Assembly (NCBI GenBank): GCA_020854975.1
Contig: JAHKLQ010000150.1
Coordinates: 1 to 5,619 of the forward strand
Length of the DNA stretch: 5,619 bases
Reading direction: 5' to 3'
Source of the DNA: Methanobacterium sp.
Lineage (GTDB): Archaea; Methanobacteriota; Methanobacteria; Methanobacteriales; Methanobacteriaceae
Position 1 is the stretch's first letter. Every line of letters begins with the position of its first letter. Shown here in pieces: positions 1 through 5,619 of this stretch. Made by a program: the position numbers and the translations under genes. The notes below the pieces were generated by a model. The model saw only the letters and a program-made list of their open reading frames with translations. It was not told the origin of the DNA and ran no database searches.

Positions 1-482
<482 letters not shown>

Positions 483-484
483 AC

Positions 485-490
485 AGGAGG
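485..490 (+). promoter_or_regulatory. Ribosome-binding site deciding the ADH synthase start
   Basis: AGGAGG lies directly against a GTG at 491 (zero spacing) and 6 bases before the ATG at 497. The spacing supports the ATG at 497 as the real start and rejects the in-frame GTG, which would add only two residues. Confidence 0.75.
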
Positions 491-496
491 GTGTTC

Positions 497-1291
<795 letters not shown>

Positions 1292-1320
1292 TAGTATTAC
1301 CTAATTAGAAGGTTAAAATT

Positions 1321-2445
1321 ATGAAATTTGCATGGATAATGGCTGAAGGTAATGTGTGGGATAAAAAAAAGCAATTCATCACCACCGCCCTAGAATCAGG
1401 GATGGACCACATTGTAGACTTCACAGATGCAGATAACATCCGCAGACTGGGTAATGTAAAACTCATATCTGATTCAGAAAGCTCTGACATTGTACTGATT
1501 GGTCGAAACAGTGAAGGAGATGGCACTCTTAGAATACCTGATGATCTATCCGAATCCAAGGACCTGGCAGCGGTTAAAAGACTGAAAAGGATGAATAAAA
1601 AGGTAGCTGCTTATGTGGAGATCACCAGTAAAAAACATGAGGAACTGGCTGCACTCCTGGGGAAAGATGCAGATTACCTGATCCTTATGGGTCGGGACTG
1701 GAAAGTTATCCCCCTGGAAAACCTGATAGCTGATCTGCAGAAAGAGAAGGTTAAAATCATTGCCGCTGTTGCCGACTATGATGAAGCTAAACTAGCCCTG
1801 GAAACCATGGAACATGGAACTGATGGAATATTATTATGCCCCCATGAAATTAACCAGATAAAAAAGGTGGCTGAACTTATAGAGAAAATTCAAAGTGAAA
1901 GTTACGAGTTAAAAGCCGCCACCATAACCAAGGTAGAACCAGTAGGTATTGGAGACCGGGTATGCGTGGACACCTGTTCCATGATGCAGGTGGGTGAAGG
2001 TATGCTGGTAGGATCATACTCCCAGGGACTGTTCCTGGTGCACAGCGAATCCATGGAAAGTGAATACGTTGCTTCACGACCCTTCCGAGTTAACGCCGGA
2101 CCAGTGCACGCTTATGTTATGACCCCTGGTAACAAGACCAAGTACCTTTCAGAACTGGAAACCGGGGATGAAGTACTAACCGTGGATCAGGAAGGTAACA
2201 CCAAAGTAGCCATCGTGGGACGTGTGAAAATAGAAAAACGACCCTTAATGTTGGTGGAAGCAGAATTCAAAGGGGTGGTTCTGCGCACTTTACTTCAAAA
2301 TGCTGAAACCATTCGCCTGGTTACTGAAGATGGAAAACCAGTTTCAGTAGCCGAGTTAAAGGTAGGGGATAAAATAATGATCTACCTAGACCCCAATGCC
2401 CGCCACTTTGGAATGGCCATTGAAGAAACTATCATTGAAAAATAA
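1321..2445 (+). CDS. aroB': 3-dehydroquinate synthase, type II (archaeal)
   Basis: This cytosolic enzyme carries out the NAD-dependent oxidative deamination and cyclisation of ADH to 3-dehydroquinate, the second step of the archaeal route that replaces DAHP synthase and classical AroB. The 374-residue product is close to the usual family length (MJ1249 is about 360). It starts with the family-typical MKFAWIMAEGNVWDKKK. The C-terminal half carries the strongly conserved blocks RVCVDTCSMMQVGEGMLVGS (213-232), LFLVHSES (237-244) and RPFRVNAGPVHAYV (253-266), then a beta-rich tail ending near KVGDKIMIYLDPNARHFG (347-364). It is unrelated in sequence to bacterial AroB. The ATG at 1321 has AGAAGG at 1307-1312 as a weak ribosome-binding site. 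The gene follows ADH synthase by 29 bp and is the last gene of the operon, since a probable terminator and a 344-bp gap follow. No broken motifs were seen. Confidence 0.95.
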   Translation: MKFAWIMAEGNVWDKKKQFITTALESGMDHIVDFTDADNIRRLGNVKLISDSESSDIVLIGRNSEGDGTLRIPDDLSESKDLAAVKRLKRMNKKVAAYVEITSKKHEELAALLGKDADYLILMGRDWKVIPLENLIADLQKEKVKIIAAVADYDEAKLALETMEHGTDGILLCPHEINQIKKVAELIEKIQSESYELKAATITKVEPVGIGDRVCVDTCSMMQVGEGMLVGSYSQGLFLVHSESMESEYVASRPFRVNAGPVHAYVMTPGNKTKYLSELETGDEVLTVDQEGNTKVAIVGRVKIEKRPLMLVEAEFKGVVLRTLLQNAETIRLVTEDGKPVSVAELKVGDKIMIYLDPNARHFGMAIEETIIEK

Positions 2446-2495
2446 AGGGACTGGAAAGTGAAAGTAACACTTTACTTTTCTTAAACCTCCCTTTA
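2443..2495 (+). terminator. Probable terminator after aroB'
   Basis: An outer 8-bp stem pairs TAAAGGGA (2443-2450, starting with the stop codon) with TCCCTTTA (2488-2495). It encloses an inner 6-bp stem, AAAGTG (2455-2460) with CACTTT (2468-2473). A T-rich stretch, TTTACTTTTCTT, occupies 2471-2482. Archaeal termination depends mostly on U-rich tracts, so the T stretch is the stronger evidence and the stems are supportive only. Confidence 0.5.
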
Positions 2496-2506
2496 AACTT
2501 AATTCC

Positions 2507-2591
2507 TTCAAAAGCTATCAAAACTTGAGTTAATTCCTTGAATCCCATTAATATCATTAAATTCAATGTATGAACTCTTTGATAACTTGAA
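2507..2591. repeat. Nested imperfect inverted repeat in the aroB'-thrC gap
   Basis: The stretch can fold on itself through successive pairings. TTCAA (2507-2511) pairs with TTGAA (2587-2591). TATCAAA plus GAGTT (2516-2522 and 2527-2531, with a 4-base bulge) pair with AACTCTTTGATA (2573-2584). TTGAAT (2538-2543) pairs with ATTCAA (2561-2566), and TTAAT (2548-2552) with ATTAA (2556-2560) around a 3-base loop. That is 28 pairs in 85 bases, with small internal loops. Pairing is mostly A-T, so it is weak, and its role is unknown. It could be a structured 3' RNA, a cruciform-prone DNA element, a decayed small palindromic repeat, or chance in AT-rich DNA. Confidence 0.4.
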
Positions 2592-2640
2592 AATTTAATA
2601 CATCTCCTTACTTCGTTTATATTCTTATCTCATTATTTTT

Positions 2641-2680
2641 AACAGAATTTAACAAAATTTGACAAGATTTTGAGAAAAAT
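2641..2680. repeat. Three imperfect 10-bp tandem units forming phased A/T tracts
   Basis: Three consecutive decamers, AACAGAATTT, AACAAAATTT and GACAAGATTT, are followed by TGAGAAAAAT. The A/T tracts centre near 2648, 2657, 2669 and 2677, so they recur about once per helical turn. This pattern is expected to give intrinsic DNA curvature. The block ends about 12 bp before the TATA-like box of thrC and may be an upstream element, a regulator-binding array or a favoured archaeal histone site. The function is inferred, not shown. Confidence 0.45.
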
Positions 2681-2691
2681 GATTAGATGAG

Positions 2692-2700
2692 ATATAAATA
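2692..2700 (+). promoter_or_regulatory. TATA-like box of thrC
   Basis: ATATAAATA at 2692-2700 resembles the archaeal TATA box and is the best match in the gap. With the usual distance of about 25 bp, transcription would start near 2718-2725, giving a leader of about 65-70 nt that contains both copies of the duplicated ribosome-binding site. Confidence 0.55.
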
Positions 2701-2736
2701 GATTTTACAACGCATTAAGTATTGGGAAATTGATGA

Positions 2737-2800
2737 TTTAATTAGGGGTAGTTATCAATGGTTAGCACTTTAATTAGGGGTGTTTGTTAATGGTTAGTGC
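2737..2800. repeat. 32-bp tandem duplication of ribosome-binding site and start codon
   Basis: Copy 1 (2737-2768) and copy 2 (2769-2800) match at 26 of 32 positions. Each has TTTAATTAGGGGT, an 8-base spacer and ATGGTTAG. The differences are at copy 1 positions 2750, 2751, 2754, 2756, 2766 and 2767. Copy 2 is the start of threonine synthase. Copy 1 opens a short ORF. The element is a genuine local duplication because both the signal and its spacing to ATG are repeated exactly. Confidence 0.85.
2758..2790 (+). CDS. Putative 10-residue leader ORF overlapping the thrC start
   Basis: The ATG of the upstream duplicate copy opens the frame MVSTLIRGVC, stopped by TAA at 2788-2790. The last A of the stop is the first base of the thrC ATG (TAATG), an arrangement typical of translational coupling or reinitiation. 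Its AGGGGT site (2744-2749) has the same spacing to ATG as that of thrC. The peptide begins like thrC (MVS), as expected from the duplication. It has one Thr and one Ile, too few for a classic attenuator. No other evidence of translation is available. Confidence 0.4.
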   Translation: MVSTLIRGVC

Positions 2801-3989
2801 CAAAAAGTTGAAGTGTTCCCAGTGTGGTAAAGAATATCTTCCGGATATGATTACCTTCCGCTGTGAATGTAATGGTTCCCTGGACCTAATTTATGATTAT
2901 AAAAAGGTCAGGAAACTTATTTTAATGGCTGATTTTATTAGGGAACGTCCCTGGCACTGGAAGTATTGGATGTTTTATCCGGTAGATGATCTTACCCAAG
3001 CTGTTTCATTCGAAGAAGGTGGTACACCGCTTTTTCTATCTAAAAGGATCAGAAAAACTGTTGGTTTGGAGGTTTTCTTTAAATATGAGGGTTCTAATCC
3101 AACTGGATCTTTCAAAGACCGTGGATCATCCATTGAAATTACCAAAGCCATTGAACTGGGAGCAAATTCCGTGTGCTGTGCATCAACCGGGAATATGGGT
3201 GCCTCAGTATCAGCTTACTCTGCCAAGGCTGGTATCACCTGTAAAGTTTTCGTACCAGAGGTTACACCTTCCCTAAAAATCGCCCAGATCTTGGGGTGTG
3301 GTGCTGAAGTTATAAGAGTTGAAGGGAATTATGCGGACTGTTTAAGATTAACTGAGGAAGCAAATCGGAGGTATGATGTTTACCTGGTGGGTGATTATCC
3401 TTACCGGAGTGAAGGTCAGAAATCTGTGGGTTTTGAAATTGTGGATCAGTTTTACTGGAATGTCCCAGATTATATTATCTGTCCCATGGGAAACGGAACA
3501 CTCACCAGGGCTATCTGGAAATCTTTTTTAGAACTTCAAAAAGTGGGTTTGATTAATGAACTACCGAAGATGGTTGGAATTCAGGCTGAAGGTTGTCATC
3601 CCATTGTTGATGCATTTAAATATGATTATGATAAACCTATTCCCATAAAAAAGGCCCATACCATTGCTGATGCCATTGCCTGTGAAGATCCAGTAGATGG
3701 ATATGGTGCATTGCATGCTATTCTGGAATCTGGTGGTTTTGCAGAAACTGTCACTGATAATGAAATCATTGCTGCTCAAAAGTTACTGGGCCATTCTGAA
3801 GGTTTATATGCAGAACCTTCTGGTGCTGTGAGCACTGCCGGCCTTATAAAGTATAAGGAAAAGTTCGAAGGAAAAAAAGTTGTAAGTATAGTAACTGGAC
3901 ATGGCCTTAAAAGAGCACCTGTAGGAGATATGCCAGAGGTAATGACCATAAAAAATGACTTTGATGAACTGGATAAAATATTCCCTTAA
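2790..3989 (+). CDS. thrC: Threonine synthase (PLP-dependent, fold type II)
   Basis: This cytosolic enzyme converts O-phospho-L-homoserine and water to L-threonine and phosphate. The 399-residue length is usual for archaeal enzymes. A small N-terminal zinc-ribbon-like module has C9, C12, C25 and C27 (CxxC and CxC). The PLP fold follows: EGGTPLF (76-82), the Schiff-base lysine K109 in NPTGSFKDRG (103-112), the phosphate-binding loop STGNMGAS (132-139), a glycine loop at PMGNGT (232-237), AEPSGA (341-346) and TGHGLK (369-374). The ATG at 2790 is preferred over the in-frame TTG at 2784, because AGGGGT (2776-2781) lies 8 bases before the ATG but only 2 before the TTG. The gene stands alone after a 344-bp gap with its own TATA-like box. 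Cysteate synthase, a threonine synthase relative used for coenzyme M in some methanogens, is the main alternative. Methanogens may also carry two thrC paralogues, so substrate certainty is lower than family certainty. Confidence 0.87.
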   Translation: MVSAKKLKCSQCGKEYLPDMITFRCECNGSLDLIYDYKKVRKLILMADFIRERPWHWKYWMFYPVDDLTQAVSFEEGGTPLFLSKRIRKTVGLEVFFKYEGSNPTGSFKDRGSSIEITKAIELGANSVCCASTGNMGASVSAYSAKAGITCKVFVPEVTPSLKIAQILGCGAEVIRVEGNYADCLRLTEEANRRYDVYLVGDYPYRSEGQKSVGFEIVDQFYWNVPDYIICPMGNGTLTRAIWKSFLELQKVGLINELPKMVGIQAEGCHPIVDAFKYDYDKPIPIKKAHTIADAIACEDPVDGYGALHAILESGGFAETVTDNEIIAAQKLLGHSEGLYAEPSGAVSTAGLIKYKEKFEGKKVVSIVTGHGLKRAPVGDMPEVMTIKNDFDELDKIFP

Positions 3990-4208
3990 AAAAAATAACA
4001 TTGCCCTTAAACAACTTTCGTTCACATTCTTTCATATGATACACTTTAAAATGATATATGTCCTTAAATATCCTTTAATCCTTAAAACACCCTTAAACCA
4101 TTAAATGCCCATACCATGAAATACTATCATAAATTAGCCTAAAATATCTAGAATATCCTAATTATCTAAAATATCCTAAAATTATCCCTTTTAAAATATA
4201 TCCTTAAA
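3984..4208. repeat. AT-rich spacer with recurring CCTTAAA motifs
   Basis: The 248-bp gap between thrC and the kinase-like gene contains no gene I can support. CCTTAAA occurs at 3984-3990 (over the thrC stop), 4005-4011, 4062-4068, 4080-4086, 4091-4097 and 4202-4208, with a near copy, CCTTTAA, at 4072-4078. From 4138 a second pattern recurs: CTAAAATATC near 4139 and 4166, plus AATATCCT variants. The spacings are irregular, so this is not a CRISPR array or a simple tandem repeat. It may be slippage-prone degenerate sequence or a cluster of binding sites. No convincing terminator for thrC was found beyond the pyrimidine-rich stretch at about 4015-4033. Confidence 0.5.
4188..4200 (+). promoter_or_regulatory. 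Possible TATA-like box of the kinase-like gene
   Basis: CTTTTAAAATATA at 4188-4200 is the TATA-like stretch best placed for the gene at 4238. It would put transcription start near 4220-4226, giving a very short leader. Many other AT-rich stretches upstream could serve, so the assignment is weak. Confidence 0.3.
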
Positions 4209-4228
4209 ATTAGTACCCTGAGGGGAAT

Positions 4229-4234
4229 GGTGAT
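4229..4234 (+). promoter_or_regulatory. Ribosome-binding site of the kinase-like gene
   Basis: GGTGAT ends 3 bases before the ATG at 4238. The same GGTGAT-to-start distance is seen at thpR (5285-5290 to GTG 5294), which supports the choice. A GAGGGG at 4220-4225 lies just before an out-of-frame ATG at 4227. Confidence 0.65.
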
Positions 4235-4237
4235 GAA

Positions 4238-5179
4238 ATGTCAGGTTATACGGTTGATATAATTAGTCAAAAAGTAAAAGATAGCATGTTTAGAGATTTG
4301 AGGGGTAAGGCTCAATTTGAAAGAAAGGCAAATATCCATGGGGCCTGTGTTAAACTTCTCACTGATAATGAAGAGTTTAAGGAGGAATGGGAAGATAATT
4401 TCAAGTTCATGAATGAGGATATTCGGCCCCATGCTAAAATCTTTTCAGTGGAAGATGGGGGAGATCTTCAGGTGTTCTATGAACCTGTTGCCAAGACGTG
4501 TATCATCAGAAATTGTGATTATTATGGTTGGATTAAAAGCATTGCCCTGGCAGCTATATCTGACTTTTTTGAGGAATATCATTCTGAGCACCGCCGTTAC
4601 TCTGTGCATGGATCCGTGGTAGACTGTGGTGGTCATGCCATGGCCATAATAGGCCCTCCAGGAACTGGTAAAACAACTTTAACTTATGGACTTCTCCAGG
4701 ATAAGGATTATAATTACATCTCTGATGACTGGTTCTTCACCAGATTATTGAGCAATGCTTCGGTGGTTTATTCATCAGAAAAGAATTCATATATCCGTGA
4801 TGATTTGGCAGAGGTTTGGAAAGAGTTTTCTAAAGCAGTAAAGCGGGTTCGTCTGGATGAGAAGGGTAGGGGAATAGCAGATGTTAACACCCTCTTTAAA
4901 GGTAGGGTGCGTGAAAGTAGCACCCTGAAAAAGGTTGTTCTCCTTGAAAGAGACACTTCACATCCACCATTCCGTAAATTAGAAGCTGTTGAAGCTTTAG
5001 ATTTTATGCTGGAGAAGGATTTCTGTAATCCTCATCAGTTAGTTAGAGATGAGCGTAAACTTCAAATTCGGCAAGAGTTCTTCCTGGAATTGTTCCAGTC
5101 AGTTGATGTTTATTTGCTTAATACTGTGGAAACTCCGCAGGAGAGTTTGGATAGAATAAAAAACCTTATTATTGGTTAG
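4238..5179 (+). CDS. HPr kinase/phosphorylase-like P-loop protein of unknown substrate
   Basis: The 313-residue protein shows the landmarks of the HPr kinase/phosphorylase (HPrK) C-terminal domain in order. YSVHGSVVD (121-129) carries the conserved His (H124). The Walker A loop GPPGTGKTT (139-147, K145) follows, then ISDDWFF (161-167), whose Asp pair (D163, D164) matches the catalytic DD of HPrK. KGRGIADVNTLF (209-220) resembles the HPrK signature around RGLGIINV and is followed by R223 and R225. A strand KVVLLER (232-238) comes last. The first 110 or so residues are not recognised and do not look like the bacterial HPrK N-terminal domain. No signal peptide or membrane segment is evident. In bacteria HPrK phosphorylates a serine of HPr in sugar transport control. 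No HPr gene is visible here, so the substrate may be another protein or a small molecule. HPrK-related kinases, PEP carboxykinase-like folds or a plain ATPase are alternatives. The gene stands alone between AT-rich spacers. Confidence 0.7.
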   Translation: MSGYTVDIISQKVKDSMFRDLRGKAQFERKANIHGACVKLLTDNEEFKEEWEDNFKFMNEDIRPHAKIFSVEDGGDLQVFYEPVAKTCIIRNCDYYGWIKSIALAAISDFFEEYHSEHRRYSVHGSVVDCGGHAMAIIGPPGTGKTTLTYGLLQDKDYNYISDDWFFTRLLSNASVVYSSEKNSYIRDDLAEVWKEFSKAVKRVRLDEKGRGIADVNTLFKGRVRESSTLKKVVLLERDTSHPPFRKLEAVEALDFMLEKDFCNPHQLVRDERKLQIRQEFFLELFQSVDVYLLNTVETPQESLDRIKNLIIG

Positions 5180-5227
5180 AAACATAACATGTAATTGATT
5201 TTGCAAAATAATTTCCCATTAAAATAG

Positions 5228-5233
5228 TTTTTT
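5228..5233 (+). terminator. T-run, possible terminator after the kinase-like gene
   Basis: A run of six T (5228-5233) followed by ATTTC lies about 50 bp after the stop codon at 5179. Archaeal RNA polymerase terminates at such T tracts without needing a hairpin. The spacer 5180-5283 is AT-rich throughout, so the call is tentative. I see no gene or clear TATA box in it. Confidence 0.35.
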
Positions 5234-5283
5234 ATTTCATATTAATTATTTTACTAGAATAAAAGTCATTTATTAAAATCAAA

Positions 5284-5291
5284 AGGTGATC
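5284..5291 (+). promoter_or_regulatory. Strong ribosome-binding site of thpR
   Basis: AGGTGATC is an 8-base match to the complement of the archaeal 16S rRNA 3' end and is the strongest such site in the window. It lies immediately before ATGTGAG. The ATG at 5292 is followed at once by TGA, so the site must serve the GTG at 5294. Confidence 0.75.
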
Positions 5292-5293
5292 AT

Positions 5294-5619
5294 GTGAGAG
5301 CATTTTTAGCAGTTGATGTGGACAGTCAGTTATCTTACAAAATACAGAAGGTACAGAAGGATCTTATTAAAACTGATGCTCCTTTAAAGTTGGTGGAGCC
5401 AGAGAATCTGCATTTCACCTTTAAATTTTTTGGTGAAATTAACCAGTCACAAACTGAAAACATAACCCGTATTATGGAGGAAAAACTGGAAAATTACCAG
5501 TCTTTTCCATTAAATATTAAAGGAACAGGAGTATTTCCCCATCCTGGATATATGAGGGTTATCTGGTTGGGTGTTGAAGATCCGGATAAGTTTTCAACCT
5601 TACAGATGGATCTGGATGA
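5294..5619 (+). CDS. thpR: RNA 2',3'-cyclic phosphodiesterase (2'-5' RNA ligase family), 3'-truncated by the window
   Basis: The gene begins MRAFLAVDVD and stays open to the window end: 108 complete codons, about 60% of the usual length of about 180 residues. The first 2H-family catalytic motif is visible as LHFTFKFFGE (39-48), with H40 and T42 of HxT, preceded by the typical LVEPENLHFT context. GTGVFPHPGYMRVIWLG (77-93) matches the conserved middle region. The second HxT motif would lie beyond the window. The family hydrolyses 2',3'-cyclic phosphate RNA ends to 2'-phosphate and can join tRNA halves through 2'-5' bonds in vitro. The cellular role in archaea is uncertain, with tRNA processing assumed. 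GTG at 5294 is the start, because the ATG two bases upstream reads straight into TGA and AGGTGATC lies 2 bases before that GTG. The TGA at 5617-5619 is out of frame and is not the stop. Confidence 0.92.
   Translation, partial: MRAFLAVDVDSQLSYKIQKVQKDLIKTDAPLKLVEPENLHFTFKFFGEINQSQTENITRIMEEKLENYQSFPLNIKGTGVFPHPGYMRVIWLGVEDPDKFSTLQMDLD

Noticed and set aside
491..493. GTG as the start of ADH synthase
   Set aside because: It abuts AGGAGG with no spacer, while the ATG at 497 has normal spacing and gives a product whose active-site residues keep a constant offset to the characterised homologue.
2446..2783. A riboswitch or tRNA in the aroB'-thrC gap
   Set aside because: No cloverleaf, T-loop consensus or known riboswitch core was recognised. 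The structure seen is a single AT-rich hairpin and direct repeats.
2784..2786. TTG as the start of threonine synthase
   Set aside because: It is only 2 bases from AGGGGT. The ATG at 2790 is better spaced and is the base-for-base counterpart of the ATG in the upstream duplicate copy.
2986..3276. A 96-codon + strand frame inside threonine synthase
   Set aside because: It is fully contained in a conserved gene in another frame, and its translation has no recognisable motif.
3984..4208. CRISPR-like or tandem repeat array
   Set aside because: The repeated units are only about 7-10 bases with irregular spacing and no spacer-repeat periodicity.
5617..5619. TGA at the window end as the stop of thpR
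   Set aside because: It is out of frame with the thpR reading frame, and the visible product lacks the second HxT motif, so the gene continues beyond the window.

Overview
The window reads as chromosomal DNA from a methanogenic archaeon, most likely a mesophilic member of the Methanobacteriales (Methanobacterium-like). The reasons are the archaea-type pair for the start of aromatic amino acid synthesis (ADH synthase plus type II 3-dehydroquinate synthase), ribosome-binding sites of the GGTGATC kind, an archaeal TATA-like box ahead of threonine synthase, and very AT-rich intergenic DNA. The species call is inference. All genes seen lie on the + strand.

Region 1 (1-2445) is a compact operon. 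It holds the 3' part of a class I SAM-dependent methyltransferase-like gene, then ADH synthase (497-1291, gap 14 bp), then 3-dehydroquinate synthase II (1321-2445, gap 29 bp). The last two enzymes turn aspartate semialdehyde and a deoxy-ketosugar phosphate into 3-dehydroquinate, the entry to the shikimate pathway in many archaea. The methyltransferase's role is unknown.

Region 2 (2446-2789) is a 344-bp gap. It holds a probable terminator, a nested AT-rich inverted repeat (2507-2591), phased A/T tracts (2641-2680), a TATA-like box (about 2692-2700) and a 32-bp tandem duplication of the ribosome-binding site and start codon. The duplication creates a 10-codon upstream ORF whose stop codon overlaps the threonine synthase ATG.

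Region 3 (2790-3989) is threonine synthase. It also depends on aspartate semialdehyde, by way of homoserine, so the window contains two branches from the same precursor.

Region 4 (3990-4237) is a 248-bp AT-rich spacer full of CCTTAAA-type repeats. It is followed by a 313-residue P-loop protein (4238-5179) that carries the main sequence landmarks of the HPr kinase/phosphorylase catalytic domain. Its substrate is unknown, and it is the most interesting protein here.

Region 5 (5180-5619) is a 114-bp spacer with a T-run, then the 5' part of thpR (RNA 2',3'-cyclic phosphodiesterase, 2H family). thpR starts at a GTG overlapping an ATG-TGA start-stop pair and runs off the window end.

No tRNA, rRNA, CRISPR array, insertion sequence or clear sign of recent transfer was seen. 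The most unusual structures are the duplicated thrC start and the HPr-kinase-like gene. I found no complete undescribed multi-gene system.
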